64,000 nt of DNA from Microcebus murinus (taxonomy: Eukaryota > Chordata > Mammalia > Primates > Cheirogaleidae), in contig NC_134108.1 in assembly GCF_040939455.1 (NCBI RefSeq), positions 37,926,501 to 37,990,500 of the forward strand, given 5' to 3'. The position numbers and the translations under genes were made by a program. Below are positions 1-14,734 of this stretch, piece after piece (positions within the stretch are counted from its first letter, which is position 1; the number at the start of each line of letters is the position of its first letter). The notes beneath the pieces are model-generated. The model was not told where the DNA came from. It ran no database searches and was given only the letters and a program-made list of their open reading frames with translations.

Positions 1-748
1 TCTGATTCACTTCTGACCCTGATATTCCGTGATTCTAAAACAAACAGGACCCCTCCCCTCCACCCTCTCTTTTTAATTTCACATTCTGGCTAGAATGCAG
101 GGGCAATGATATTCCTGTAAAGTTGTGCTCGAACTTCTGGGATTTGGTTAAATACACACACGTTCAGTAGAAAGACTCTTGTGTGTGAAGTAAAACTACA
201 TCAGGGATTGAGCTTGACTCAGTTAAGTTATTCCCACCACTACTTTTTAAATGAGAATGGGTAGTACTTATGGAAAAAGAAGAAAAGTCAGCACCACTCT
301 GGAGATCCCAGGGCTGAGTTAGCGTCAATGAAATGCTGTGGTTTCTTTTCTTATTATTACTTTGGGGGTGAAGCTAAAGTATAGCAATTTGAGACGGAGA
401 AGATACTGCCTCATGGAAAAGACGCCACTTAAATTTATCCACAGGAGGAAAAGACTAGATTTTTTCCCCCTAATGATAGAAGAGTTTAATTTTCTCTAAC
501 AGCAACAGCATTTCTGAAACAGATCAGGGGAGGGCAGTAAAGAGTTGCATGTGGCTAGCTAGTTAATGAAGTCTCATACGACAGAGAATAATTATATTTT
601 AAACAAATGTATTTTTATCTTTTCCTGCACCTAATAAAATTCACTCACCATTTTGATGGTTTGAAAAAATTAATGTGTCATCAACTGATTTGTGAAGATT
701 AGTTTGGGCATTGAGTTAGCATGGCAACCTCAATATAAAAATTCCTCA
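1..748. other. Intergenic, nothing recognised
   Basis: AT-rich sequence without a recognisable exon, RNA gene or repeat. Confidence 0.5.
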
Positions 749-1077
<329 letters not shown>

Positions 1078-1599
1078 TCCTCAAATTGCATTTTACCATT
1101 GAATATAAAGCCTATAACCATAGGTAAGTGAAATTATTTTATCAGGATCAGGTATTTAAATGACTTTAATTAAAGCCATCTCTTTTATGGGGTTAAATGC
1201 ATTGATTTCTATTTTAGGGCAATTTATTTTCTTAATCCTGACATTTGATTTATTTTAGTATATCTAATCCACATTCATGACGCACAGAATTTTATTTTCT
1301 CATTGAAAAAAGAGGACATTAACAGACACCCAAGTAGGACGTCCTAGTACTGGTTATTCTTCTAATGTAAAATCAACCCAGGAGCTTTGTCTCTTTGGCC
1401 GAACTCCATTGACGTATGAGGGTATCTCTGGTTGTAAATATATAGAGCTGCTAAGGAACAAAGAAAGAAAGTGTCCGTGCCATGCATCTGAAAAGCACTA
1501 CATAAATATATCTGCTTTTCTGTCTAATTTTCTGAAAGAATATTAGGTAGGGTATCTGGAATGAATCAAACCATCCAAGCCAGATCCTTGCCATATTCT

Positions 1600-1910
1600 T
1601 CTAGTACCTGGCACTTGCCTTTGTAGCACTTATCAAAGCTGTAATCATCTAAGATTTGTGTTTTTATTCTCTATCTTCACCACCTATAGCACCTCCCTCC
1701 CCCTCCCCCATATCACCTCATTCAGATTTGTATCCCTGGCAACATGCACAATACCTGTTCATGTAGCAGAGGCTCAGTAAATATTCATGAATGAATAAAT
1801 AAATTCTTCTAGATTATGAGCTCCAATATAAGGATAGTCTCATAGTCATTTTCAAATTGCTAGTACTTAGCACATAGCATTGTAGAGCATGTAAATGTAA
1901 TAAACTTTTC
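1600..1910 (+). mobile_element. L2 3'-end fragments
   Basis: GCACTTATCAAAGCTGTAAT through AGGCTCAGTAAATATTCATG matches an L2 3' end with its terminal GAATGAATAAATAAA repeat. A second diverged piece follows (GATTATGAGCTCCAATATAA, 1813-1905). Confidence 0.65.
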
Positions 1911-2059
1911 TTAAATAAAGCATTGACTAATTTATTCTCTCTGTAGGATACTGCAGTGAACAAAACATGTCTCATGTTCTCATGAAAACATTCTAGCAGA
2001 AGATGGGGGCACAGAGGTAATAGATATCTACACATGAATAATTAAGTAATTAAAATATC

Positions 2060-2810
2060 AGTCTGAGATAAGCATTTGCAGACCCCTCTAGAATTTCAGG
2101 AGAGCCTGCTCTGGGTGACTGATAGCCAGGCACAAAGTTGAAAGCGCTATCCTCAGAATAGCACAGAAGAATCCTCTAGGCAAGGAAATAGCTCGTGCAA
2201 AGGCCCTGCACAAGAGTTTGGCAGGTTCAAAAGGCCAATGAGGCCAGAAGGAATTGCTGAAGAAAAGCATAGCCATCCATCCATGCCATTCTTTGCTATG
2301 GAGACCAAAGACATGTAGCTTGGAAAGAATGACTCCAGAAATACAGTAACAAAACAATCATCTAAGAACTAACACAAAGGAACCTGTGCTAACCACTCAA
2401 AGCCATTGTGTTCAAAACTCTTACCATCTAATTTTGCAGCATTATATAAGCTCAGGCAAGATTACATCTATAATGCTAATTTAAATATCAGTATACAAAA
2501 TTGCTTAGGATAAGTTCAACTAGGCAAGAACTACTGAAAGAAATAAGACATGTTTGTTCATTAAAGCATAATTTAACAAATATTTACTGAGTGGTATCTA
2601 GCGTCAGGCATTGTTCTTGGTATGGGAGACATAACAGTGAATAAAATAGAAAAAACACCTGTCCTCATGAAGCTTCTATATTTTACTGGAGGTGAGATAG
2701 CCAAAAAAATAAAAATTTCACAAAGGACTGGATCATTTCAGTTGTGACAAGTTCTACAAAGGAAAAGTGCCAAGATCAAGTCAGATAGTTGGACCTTTTC
2801 CCAGTTCCCT
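2060..2810 (-). mobile_element. L2 fragments, antisense
   Basis: 2575-2800 reads as antisense L2 (TATTTACTGAGTGGTATCTA, GTGAATAAAATAGAAAAAAC). 2070-2270 contains another L2 piece (GCTCGTGCAAAGGCCCTGC). Confidence 0.55.
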
Positions 2811-4102
2811 TTAGAAAATAATCTGTCAGCCAATCAATACACCTCATATCAGAGAGGTTTCTTTGAAGTAGTAGAATGATGGAATGGTTTTCTCCTTTAT
2901 ATTTTCTGCATGTTCTAATTTTTTTACAGTAAGAATGTTACTTGATTTAACAAACTTAAAAAATTTATTAAATAAAACATAAAGATATTGCTGTTAACAT
3001 TTCAGAAATTAAAGACAAAGCTAAAGCTTCCTTTGCCAAGAGGAAGAGAATTATAATATCAATTTTGTTATTATAAATCAGTTTTGTTAAAAGTCATTTG
3101 AGGTCTGAGATTTGGTGCCTCTGCTTCATAATTGGCATAAGTTTTCTTAGAAACAGTTATCTCTTTTCCCAAATATATAAGAAAACACACTTTGTCATTT
3201 ATAACACAGATGCCTCCTTCCTTTAATTTATGAAAAAAGTATTGTCATCAGGGATACCATTTTTAGCACCATGTGACCAAAGGGGACTTTTACAATTCCA
3301 TGGTAGATTAGCAACCAGAAGTGCTTTCAGGATTTGATTCACATGCTATGGAGAAGTCAGTGAACCACAGCACAATGAAGTTCTCATTTTAAAAACCTTC
3401 TTGATCAAATGTTCAAACTGGAGCCAAAACACTGATTGCCATAGAACCAGTCATGGAAATGGACTATCAACACTGACTAAAGTTGCCTCAGCAAGACATG
3501 TGGAAACTCTGTATTACAGTCCTCAGATGAGAGCATTGGCAAAACCGCTATATCTCATTATGTTCAGATAACCCTTCCCTGACCAATACGTGGTACTAAT
3601 GAGCAATGATGTATATATAGGTGAGATATATGGGGACTAGCCCATCATTTGTTTTAAAGCATACAATCTGCTCTAAGCAATGTAATCTGAGGGAGAATAT
3701 CCACAACATTAAGAAAACAGGAAGAAACATTCTACTCATCTTAATTAACCCCCCCCAAGAAGTGTTATTTTCTCTCTTCTCTGTTAGTGCACATATGCAT
3801 TTCTAGATAAAAAAATTAATCTAACCACTACAAAAACTGAAGAGGGAGTTGAGGACGGGTGTTAACCAAGTACCAAACAGATAAAACTGATGTACTGTTC
3901 CCAAATTTCAATAAACTGAAAATTATTTCTTCCCCAAGATTCTGTCCCCCTTTTCTCCTCCCTCCATTATAGAAATTTGATTTTTCTTTAAAAAGAGAAA
4001 AATTTTGGTATAGTGAATGACATTTAACAATTCTTAAGGAAAGGCAAGCATCTCTTGCGCTTTTCCCAGGCTTTCTTCTCTTTCCTCTAAAGAACAAAAA
4101 GA

Positions 4103-4128
4103 AAAAGAGAGAGAGAGAGAGAGAGAGA
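4103..4128 (+). repeat. (GA)n microsatellite
   Basis: A pure GA run of about 12 units at the left border of a GC-rich segment. Confidence 0.85.
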
Positions 4129-5384
4129 AGGCAACAAGGAGAGGCTGCTGGCGCTGCCCGGGTCACTGTCATGCGATGCTGATGTAACGCGCTGGGGGCG
4201 CACTGACTGGCTGCCTCGGAACTGGTCATGCTCTCTTCACACATGCAGCAGCAATCAGCTTACAACTAAATCACATCAGAGCACAAGCTGTCTCCACAAA
4301 GGCAACCAAAGAGGCAGCATTCAAAGGCTGACAAAGCATCCCTAAAGCAGGGAAGAAAAGGAGCCCCTGAGGCTGCTGACGGAAAAGGCTTCCAACCCTC
4401 GTGCCTGTCTGCTTGGGCCCTGGGCAGACGCGGAGGGGGAGGAACTGGTGGAATGCTATCTGGAGTCACACTTGGTGAAGCTGCATGCTTACCGCCAGAA
4501 GTGGGAGGAAAGTGTCAAGACATAGAAAAAACAAATAAATAAGACAGAGAAATAAAAATAAGGGAAATTCAGTGTCATGGGGTGACACCAGGGACCAATT
4601 ATGTCTGTTGTGGTTTAGGCTTCTAATGGACTCCGTTAATTATTTCTGAGCAGGAATTCTATGAATTGCGTACACTTTACATGTCATTTATTTTTAATGT
4701 AAGCATTAGAAAGAGACTCATTTCTTAAAAGTGCAAAGGACTTTCGTTTGGCAACACTTAAAAAATTATAAAACCTAACTAAAAATCATCAAGTGATATC
4801 TAAAATATAAATAAAATAAAATATAGACTAACTATAATAAATCTGTTCTTCCTGGGAAGATTGTTAATTAATATTTTATAAATTATTTATAGTCAGATCA
4901 CTGATTATCTCAATAATGGACTGTACCAGAAGAAACGTACCAGCTCTGATTTAATGTGGCCCTGAGATCTGAGCTGCTTCTCTTTACTTGTCTACTAATC
5001 TCCTCTATGCACTTGTCCACCCCCCATGCATCTTTCTGTCCATTCAGCCCTCACCAAGCAGCTCACTACTTGCCTGACTGCATTTACCTCTTTATCAGCA
5101 CCTACCTTCTTCTTACAAGACTTCAACAATACCAGGTCCTGTACTTTTATAATACCCATTCAAAGAGATATTGGTAAGATCCATATATGGAAACTGCATA
5201 ATTTCAAGTTGATAGCATGCAAATGTCAATTTCCTTCTAAATTAATAAACGAAATAATCAAAACATTGAGCCCACTATAAATTGAATGTGAGATATACAA
5301 GGTTTTTTTATACTTGGAATAAAAAATATAGAGATTTGTTCACACTTATGCATAATTCACCTAATTTATTTAATAATAATAATT

Positions 5385-5555
5385 TACATTAGGTAGTACC
5401 TACTTTTTTCCAGATAAAAACTTTATGGATAAGGAAATTGAAGCCCAGAAACTTGCCAAATTCTTAACAGCTAACTAGTGGTAGAGATGAGATTTGAAGC
5501 TTAGCTGTCCAGATCTAGCAGTTGGGTTCTTAACTTCTATGCTACACAACCTTTT
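5385..5555 (-). mobile_element. MIR
   Basis: Antisense MIR with GGAAATTGAAGCCCAGAAAC and TAGTGGTAGAGATGAGATTTG followed by TTCTTAACTTCTATGCTACA. Confidence 0.75.
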
Positions 5556-7560
5556 CTATTAAAGAATGTTAAAGATTTTCTGTCAGCCCCTTTCAAGGCA
5601 TTTTGATACCTAAGGTGTGTTTTTTTTAATTAAAAAGCTCCTATAACAAAAGATAGATTAACACAAGAAAAACATATACATTTATTTAATGTGTTTTTCA
5701 TAAACGGGAGACTTCGGAAATGAAGACCCAACCAAAGAGGTAAACGTGTGTATTTCTCATGCTCCCTTTGATGAAGTGGATAGATGTGGAGAAGTGTGAT
5801 TGGACACAGGGGGTATCACATCATGGTAAATTTCTGGGGGGACTTAGCAAGGCTTGTTTGCTCAGATTCTTCTCTGTATCCCCGTGTCTTCATAGATAAG
5901 CATGTTCCTTTCCTCTCTGTATGGGGAAGGCACCTGTGGAATGAGAGTCCTATGACCTGCTTCAGGGTGGAAAGGTAGGAGAAGGTCAGAGACTGACCTT
6001 TGTAGTTTTAATGATTTGCTTCAGGAGAGAACAGCAAGAGGGAGGGGAGAGTGGCCTTCCTATTCCTATTGCTTTCTCAAATGCCAAGGTGCCATATTTT
6101 GGGATAACGTGTACTGAATCCCATCGACATTTTAAACTAAATCTGTGAAGAATTCTTTTAAAAGTATACAAAGTATGATGGCTCTGTAATGTGTCAGCTA
6201 GGCTAGGCAGAACTGTTTTTCCCAGAATTCTTTTCCTGTATTTTTCTGATAAGGGTGGCACCCAAAGAGAGTCTTGTGGGAGACTGGAGGACAGAAGTGA
6301 GACAATAGCTATTTTGTAGCTCATGCACTTTGTTGCTTCTCTGTCTGCTCATCTTGTTGGCATGTTCAGTAGCCCAGTCTGCCACTGCTCCCCCTGGATC
6401 CTCCAGGTTGTCTAGTTCCTGTGACAGGTGTGTGTTTAGCTCTATGATGAAGAGCACCAGCCTCTGCAGGATCCTACATCACTATGGTCAAGAGCAGTGA
6501 GAATTGACATAGACTCCAGTCTGTCCTTTTCAAGCTCATGCTCAAGAGGCCCCGCTTTTTCTCTCTTTCCCTAACTTCACATTTATTTCCCCTTCCAGGC
6601 TGAGATAGGAATTCAAGCTCTAGCAGCAGACACAAAAGCAGCCACCTTGCAGAGACTGTTTAACCAGGTCCCAAAATTGCATAGGATTAAACCCTTGAAA
6701 CAAACTCCCTGTTTTACAAAAATATATGCATTGATTGATTGATAAATTATAGATAGATATAGATAGACAGACCCCCCAGAGTGGTTTTGCATCTCTGACC
6801 AAACCCTAAACATTTTAGTCAATTAATATCCACAATTACTCTAAGTAATATTAGTGTACAAATGCCAATTCATTTTTTAATTCCTTCCTGATTAATTACT
6901 ATAGTGATCAATCATCAAAATTATTTTAACAATCTATCAGCATATTAATAGCAAAGAATTAATTAGAAGTCACCTGATTTGGAAAAGGATTTGCTTTCCA
7001 GTCATTTGAAGTATTTACTTTCTCAATGTTGCAATATTTCTAAGAGTCCCTTTATTTGGTATCTGGGAAATTTTTATACCCTGGGGTCATGAACCACAGA
7101 AAGATTCTGAATAGATGAGAAGACAGCCTTTCTTTGTGGGAGAAAAATGGCTATGAATGAACAGTGGGAAAAAAGAACTGGCCTGATTCTTTTATCATAA
7201 GTGCTTTCTAAGGCATATACATTTTAGGAAGCATACATCTGGAAAATTCTTGTCATCATTATCTGGGAATGAAACTCTTCTATCTTTAAGCTTTCATTGC
7301 TATGATCACATAATTCTGGAGATAGAATAAGGAATTTCATCAAGCACTTCCATCTATAGTCAAGCAAACAAATAAAATTAATGCAATATATGCAAAAAAA
7401 TCAAAACATTTCTTGGATTTTTGTGCAAGGTCACAACTTCTTATTACAAATTACATAAGAGGTTTTTAGGTAATGACACCAACCCAAAGAGCTGCTTCAT
7501 TTGCAATGAAAGTTAGATGTTTAAACATTTCCTCCTCCACATATAATAGTGCAAACCACT

Positions 7561-8081
7561 ACAGTAGTCACCACTTATCTGCGGTTTTGTTTTCGTCAGC
7601 TTCAGTTACTAGGATACAAAAATATTAAATGGAAAATTCCAGAAATAAACAATTTGTAAGTTTTAAATTGTGTGTTGTTCTATGTAGGCTGATGAAATCT
7701 CATGTTGTCCTGGCTGGAACATGGGTCACCCCTTTGTCCAGCCTATCCACGCTGTATTCACCACCTGCTTGTTAGTCACTTAGTAGCCATCTGGGTTGTC
7801 AGATTGATTGTCTAGTATTGCAGTACTTGTGTTCATGTAACATTTATCGTGTTTAATAATGGCCCAAAAGCTCAAGAGTAGTGATACTGGCAATTTGGAC
7901 ATGTCAAAAAGAAGTTGTTATTTTCTTACTGTGCCTAATTTATAAATGAAACTTTATAATATGTACATATGTATGTATGTATAGAAAAAAACAGTATATA
8001 CATGGCTCAGTATTATCTATGGTTTCAGGCATCAACTGGGGGTCTGGGTCTTGGGACATATTTGCCATGGATAAGGAGAGC
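7561..8081 (+). mobile_element. TcMar-Tigger non-autonomous element
   Basis: The ends are related in inverse orientation: CACCACTTATCTGCGG at the left against CTCTCCTTATCCATGG as the complement of the right end. Inside, near 7859, is the degenerate beginning of a Tigger transposase frame (ATGGCCCAAAAGCTCAAG); the rest is deleted. Confidence 0.8.
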
Positions 8082-10184
8082 AGCTTTATTTCATTATAAA
8101 TTCAAGATTCTTCAAAGAGAAATATAATCAAAGGGAAACATGCTTGTAGTAACTTTGGTAGTAAAAGAGACACAGTAGGACTGATTAATTCTGCCTTAAA
8201 ACTCTGCATTGGAAAGGAGGTATATAAAAAAAAGAATCCCCTGCTGCTGAAGGGTACATTTGACAATGCAAGAAGCACCAGGAAATGATGGAAACCCCAG
8301 GTCACATTATGAAATATGATAAAATATTATGAAAATACAGTTGACCTTTAACCCCCCAAGTAATCAAAAATCTAAATCTGTGTGTGTATACACATGCACA
8401 AACATACATATACGTATATTTTACCTCAATAAAAAAATTTTAAGAGGACAATCTGCGTATAACTTTTGACTCTCTGAAAACTTAGCTACTAATATCCTAT
8501 TGTTGACAGAACACCTTACTGATAACTGTAAGAGTCAATGAATATGTATTTAGAGTGTTGCTATATACCATATTCTTATAATAATGTAAGCTAGAGAAAA
8601 GAAAATGTTACTAAGGAAATCATAAGGAGGGGAAAATATATTTACTATTCATTAAGTGGATGTGGATCATCATAAAGAGCTTCATCTTGTCTTCTTCACA
8701 AGTAGGCAGAGGAGGAAGAGGAAGAAAAGGGGTTGGTCTTGTTGTCTCAGGGGTGGCAGAGGCAGAAGAAAATCTGTGTATGAGTGGAACCATGAAATTC
8801 AAACCTGTGTTACTGAAGAGGCAACTGTACTCTAAAATAGTGCTGAGTAAGCTCTTTCATTATCGCCTGCCAGTTTTTATCAGTAACAAACTGAAAATAT
8901 AAATTGGTATATTTGATTGATTTTGCATAAACATTAGATAATCACAACCACATACACAAAAGAAAGCTTTCTACTTCCTTCTCTAAGCTTCAAAGGTAAA
9001 CTAAGAGCAGTACCCTTTCCCCAGCCAAATGTAGCTTACAGTCATATAGCTTCTGACTACTTATTGTTGAATTAATATGTGAAAGAAAGAAATATTTTCT
9101 TCTGGACCATTTCTATAGAGGGACCAGAATGCCTTAAAGAGGTGTTAAAAATGGAAAGACGCAATGCTGAGCAAGGTTTTCCATATTAAAGGTTCAGAAA
9201 GAAACTGAAAATGGCTGTGGGAAAGGAAAAGGAATGATTTATACAGATCTTGAACTTAGCCTTTTGGGAAAACAAATACATTCTGTCCTGTGCTCACAGT
9301 GTCTAATCCTGATCACCTCTGCAAGAAAGCCTGTAATGAAAGCCGATTACCTCACAACATGTCACTAAGAAGAATGATCCATCTAATTTCCATTGTTTAC
9401 TGAGTTACAAGGGGTTACCATGGCTCAGGCAACCTCATTACAAGCAATGCTAAATATGCAGAGTGTGAATGGAGAGTACATAAAGGCACCAGGGATGATG
9501 CTGTATGAAATCCAATGGTTCCTTGTTTTATAGCAACAAAACAGATTTCCTAAATGGTGAGTATAGCAAGAGAAGAAAAACCTTCAAGGAAATATAATTG
9601 TCACATCCTATATGAAATTTCATACGCTACCTAAAACAATTAAGAAATTGTTTATGACTTTAGGCAAAAAGAAGAATGGACATTTTAGAGAGCTTGTCAC
9701 AGTAAAAGGAATATAAATAAAACAAAGCCTCACAAATTTTGCCCTTAATCTTCATAACTTGGTTACATTAATCCATTATTTCCAAGCCACAGACTAAAGG
9801 TAAAACAATCATTGCAGGTTCAGTAATATTTGTTTTCTTTTGCTTTGTTTTGTTTCATTTTTTAGCTTGGAAGTTTTTCTTGAATTAACTTCTCCACATT
9901 TTACTTTTCAACATTTTAATTTATTTTAATGTATACATATTTGTGTATGTATATAAATGTGTGTGCATGCATGCATGTGTATGCTAGTTTTATCAAATTC
10001 AGGAGACTTAATGTTAATACAATATTATACAATACACAGCTTATTTTCAATTTTCACTAATTATACCACTAGCATCCTTTATGAAAATATTTTGTGCCAA
10101 TCCAGGATTATGCATTGCACTTACTTGCCAGGTCCCTTTAGTCTCCTTTAATCCAAAATAATTCTTTAGTCTCTCTTTTTCTTT
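8082..10184. other. Intergenic, unassigned, with one candidate conserved segment
   Basis: No exon or repeat was recognised. A short alternating TATA/CATA run lies near 8385-8420. The segment near 9330-9490 looks unlike decayed repeat DNA (see findings). Confidence 0.4.
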
Positions 10185-10560
10185 CATGACATTGACCTTT
10201 TTGACTATTATAGGCCAATTGTTTTGTAGAATTCCCTCAATGTAGATTTGTCTGACATTTTCTTAAGGGTGTGTTCATTTTATACATTGTAGGCTGGAGT
10301 ATTATATTACTCATGCATCACAGCAGGAGGTTCAGCTGTTTGTCCCATTGTTAGTGTGGTTAGCTATGAATTCTTGGTTAAGGTGGCATCTGCTAGGTTT
10401 CTGCACTTTAAAGTTACCATTTTAATCTTTGTAATTTGTTTACAAGTTGTAGAAAAAGGCTTTGAGATAATGTAACATACTGATCCTCTTTAGACATGTA
10501 CCCACTAGTTTCAACAGCCATTGATGATACTTGCCTGAAATAATTATTAGTGTGTCGGTT
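10185..10560 (+). mobile_element. Ancient repeat, probably an old LINE 3' region
   Basis: The string of landmarks GGCCAATTGTTTTGTAGAAT, TTTGTCTGACATTTTCTTAA, GGTTAAGGTGGCATCTGCTA and CAACAGCCATTGATGATACT occurs in this order in a common mammalian interspersed repeat. I could not fix its family name. Confidence 0.45.
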
Positions 10561-11101
10561 AAAAAAAATATTTTAATGTATTTTGAAAAAACTATATTCA
10601 TAGAAACCAAGAAAAGAGTTTTAGGTTGTGTCATTTCTCACTTTTATGCCTTTAGATGTATTGAGAGATACCTGTGCAATTTGATCAAACATGCAATTTA
10701 ATTGACTTTTTGAGAAATATAGAAATATTTCTTTCCCACTCCCATGTGTTTACTGAAAAGCCTTTCCCCTCATGAGGATACCTTAATATGTGTGTAAGTG
10801 TGTGTGTGCACAACAGTTTTTATTATTCACACTTCCTAAGAAAATTCTGGGGCATAATATAACCTGTATTTGAGTGTGTTTTTTCCAATACCATTCTCCT
10901 TTCTTTGATGTTTTTTCCCCCTTCTTAACAAAAGGACTGGTGAATAAGTGCCCAAGGGACAAATTTTCTTTTAATATAAGATGCTCTGGGGCCCCTTGGT
11001 AATCTTGTACCAGTGCAGAAACTTGAAAGCCATTCCATAAACTGGAGTGATCAGGAACTGTGAACCTTACATAAAATGAATGATTAAAAGGCCATGTTAA
11101 A

Positions 11102-11449
<348 letters not shown>

Positions 11450-12109
11450 CATGTTAAATGTATAATTGACTGAGCCACATTAAATATATTAGTGGATTAT
11501 CAGCAGGTTATAAGCAGATAAAAGAAAACTTTCTAGCAACATACTTGAAAGTAGTTATGCATTTAATATATGATAATCAAGATTGAAAAGTAATTATATA
11601 AAATTTGAAAAATTACCTTTAAACTACCCTAAAGTAAAGGAAAAAGGATAGGCTCTTTCTTGAATGATTCTTAAATTATCTCTTGGTCAGAAGAAAAAGG
11701 AAACCAAACTATGAAATAGGTATTTTAATTTAGTAGAAGCTGGTCACAAAACATTACACAGCCTTAGTGTTCATTGTGTTTTCAACTCACCAATCACAAT
11801 AAAGTGAGTGTTTCCACATAAGGAGGCATGTAGTATCAGAAGAGTGTTTATACTAAGCTCTCAGTATAGGCAGATTCTAATAAGACAAAGAGGCAAGAGT
11901 CTTATTGAATAAACACAACATTTTAAAATACTGACAGGCAATCTTGGAAAAAATCCATTGTCTAACTCAATTGTTAAGAAAAATCCCTGAAATTATTTTA
12001 GTAGAAGAGTTTATTATCCATCGCCCTGTGAATATAATGAATTATTCATCAGTGTGGAAAGTGCTGGAAACTGCAAATTTGACTAGTATAATGGAATTAG
12101 TCCTGAACT

Positions 12110-12245
12110 TGAAGTCAGAAGGCTTGGGTTTGAGTTTCAGCTTCTTTATTTAATTAGGCATATCCCTTAAGCAGTTTACTTAATCTTTCTGAGCCAACTC
12201 TGCCCATACATAATGTGATAGGACTAAAATGTTTCTGAAATATTA
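12110..12245 (+). mobile_element. MIR fragment
   Basis: Sense MIR: GAAGGCTTGGGTTTGAGTTT, then TTAAGCAGTTTACTTAATCT. Confidence 0.6.
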
Positions 12246-12855
12246 AAGTTCTAAAGGAATTATTATTTTGAAAGTCCATATAGGAAATAGATAAAATGCT
12301 GTAGTAGTTTTATTTAACAATTTAAATCTCCTTAACGAGCAATTTGTGGATATTAGAATAGATTGGACTGGTTATGACTTTAATATTTGACATTCACTAG
12401 ATGTGCTGGAAGTGTTTTAGTTTGGACTTCAGTGTCAAATCTATCTAGCAGCTCTTCTTACCGCTACTCCATGAATTCACAGAATAATATTAAAAGGCAC
12501 AAGAATTTAAACTTCAAAAAGCCTTTTTCTGTATCCCCGGTGCCTAAAATAGCAACTAGTGTGTAGGAAAAAATACATAAACATTTGATAAAAGAATAAA
12601 TTAATTAACTGGGACTAAGAGTCATACTGTTGTTGGAATCTGCAAAGAAGTTCAACTGACAGCTGGATGGGAAGACAAATAGTGACCCTGCACAATATGT
12701 AATTAAGTAATGAAAACCTGCTGCCTTCAAGAAGAGAAACCTTTGTCCTTATTTCACCATCTGACGATGACAGAGAAGCACAAGACATTTACCAATCAGA
12801 AATTAAGGTATATACTTCTATCCAGCCACAGTGCAGCACCCTGAGTGTTGGTTTC

Positions 12856-13257
12856 TGCTTTGGTTTAAATATTTGTCTTCTCCAATACTCATGTTGAAAT
12901 GTAATCCTCAGTGTCCTGGTATTGAGAGGTAGAGGCCTTAAGAGGATTTGAGATCATGAGGGCTCTCCATTAATCATGAATTAATGGGTTAATGGATTAA
13001 TGGGTTATCAGGGAAGTGGGATTGGTGGCTTTATAAGAGGAAGAAACACCTGAGCTAGCATTGTCAATCTCCTTGCTGTGTGATGCCCTGTGCAGTCTTG
13101 GGACTCTATAGAGTTCCATCAGCAAGAAGGCCCTCACCAAATAAGAAGCCTCAAGCTTAGACTTTTCAGCCTCCATAACTGTAAGAAATCCCTTTTCTTT
13201 ATAAATTATCCAGTTTCAGGTACTCTTGTTATAAGCAACAGAAAATGGGCTAAGACA
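12856..13257 (+). mobile_element. MaLR solo LTR (MST/THE1-like)
   Basis: It begins TGCTTTGGTTTAAATATTTG and ends AAATGGGCTAAGACA, typical of MaLR LTRs. Near-matching 5-mers flank it (GTTTC 12851-12855, ATTTC 13258-13262). A small internal expansion of TTAATGGA-type units is seen at about 12968-13008. Confidence 0.8.
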
Positions 13258-14734
13258 ATTTCTCCATCTTCAATCAGTCTACCTCTTTTTGTATAAAACT
13301 AGTGACTAACACCCCTAGAAAATAATCAAGTAAGAATTGTGAAGGAAAAATGTTTGTAAAACTCTGTGGGATGCAGTCCCCATAAATAAAATTATAAGTA
13401 TGTATGGAGGCAGGGTGAGCCTACATGCTACTAAACATGGGAAATTATGAGTTTTCTCATAATTATGATGTTTTAGCACCTCAGGCAACCAAACAGCAGA
13501 GAAAAAATAAGATACCAGCCCAAGTCCAGAGACAGCCTTGCTGTAATTGAATTTCACATTCTGGGTGATCAGCTAACTTACTATCAAGAATGCAGGGGCC
13601 AGGATCAGTCAGTGCCAGTTCTAATCAAGAAGCCGTTGCCCTTTGTTAATTAGCATACTGGATCTCAGAAATGGGTTTTTATTGGTCAAAATAATGGCCT
13701 GTGAATTATAACTCTCAGTAATGAAATTAAAGATGTGAAATATGTAGATGCTAGAGTGTATATATTCAAGTATTTTTTTTCCAGAGACCTCACTCCTCCT
13801 AACATGCATAAGCAAGATAGAAGAACCCTGAAATAATGATACCTTAAACTAAATCCCTACCCCCTCCAACCTCTAGAGGTGAGCTCCTGAGGGACTTGAG
13901 TAGTGCCCTATCAAGCCTATTGCAGCCCGAGCTCAGCAAAGAAAAAAATGTGTTCCCTTATCTACACTTACAAAAGTATTCTCCTATGTTTTTATCTAAG
14001 TAGAAAAGGTTAATAATATCTTGACAATCAAAAAATATGGCCACCTATAAATCCCCATGTTGCCCACTGTGTTGCCCGATGGGATTGCGTGTCATTGTCA
14101 ACCCTAATAAACCCATCCTGGCAAACTGGAACCACTAAATACTTGGAAATGACTTTTCTTATTGCACAGTAATGTGGAGACATATACAACAAACAGCCTG
14201 CCTTTATTTAAAATTTTGATATTTTGTTCATGATAATTTTTTGCATTCACTTTGATTTTTAAAAATACTGCCTTAAAATATTATTACTGAATTTTTGGCG
14301 CCTTTTTAGATTTTGCACCTGTGATGAGTCCCTCACTGCCCTGATTTTGAGCATCTGAGGAAGCTTTAAGGCTGAATACCTTGCCTCTAGAATTTTGGCA
14401 TTTGGTTCCAGCAAACCTTTCATTTAAGGTAGTGCTCAAAGCACCTCGTGGATAGAGAAGGGGCTATCTAGAGACTATAAAATGAGTTGTGCAAAATATT
14501 TGTTGTTTTGATTTTATGGTTTTATTTGTTCTCTTATTAAGAAATATTTAGTTAATAAATGCCTATATGTGTGATATAATTTGGCCGACACTTTCTTTCA
14601 TTTTAAACTGATACCCAAGAATTTAGGGATAACTATTATTTCTACTAAAAAGAAACAAAGGGTAAATTGAATTAGGTCAACCACAACCAAATAGACAATG
14701 ACTGGGATCAAGGACAATGTATACTTCATTTTAT

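Larger units (their letters stand above)
2811..7560. other. Intergenic, mostly unassigned
   Basis: Apart from the (GA)n, the MIR at 5385 and the GC-rich island near 4135-4500, I see no gene. 5590-5990 has the feel of an old interspersed repeat (GACCCAACCAAAGAGGTAAA, GCATGTTCCTTTCCTCTCTG) that I cannot name. Confidence 0.45.

Noticed and set aside
3828..4244. 138-codon minus-strand open frame with LSLSLSLFFF
   Set aside because: Its core is the (GA)n repeat. The rest has no recognisable domain.
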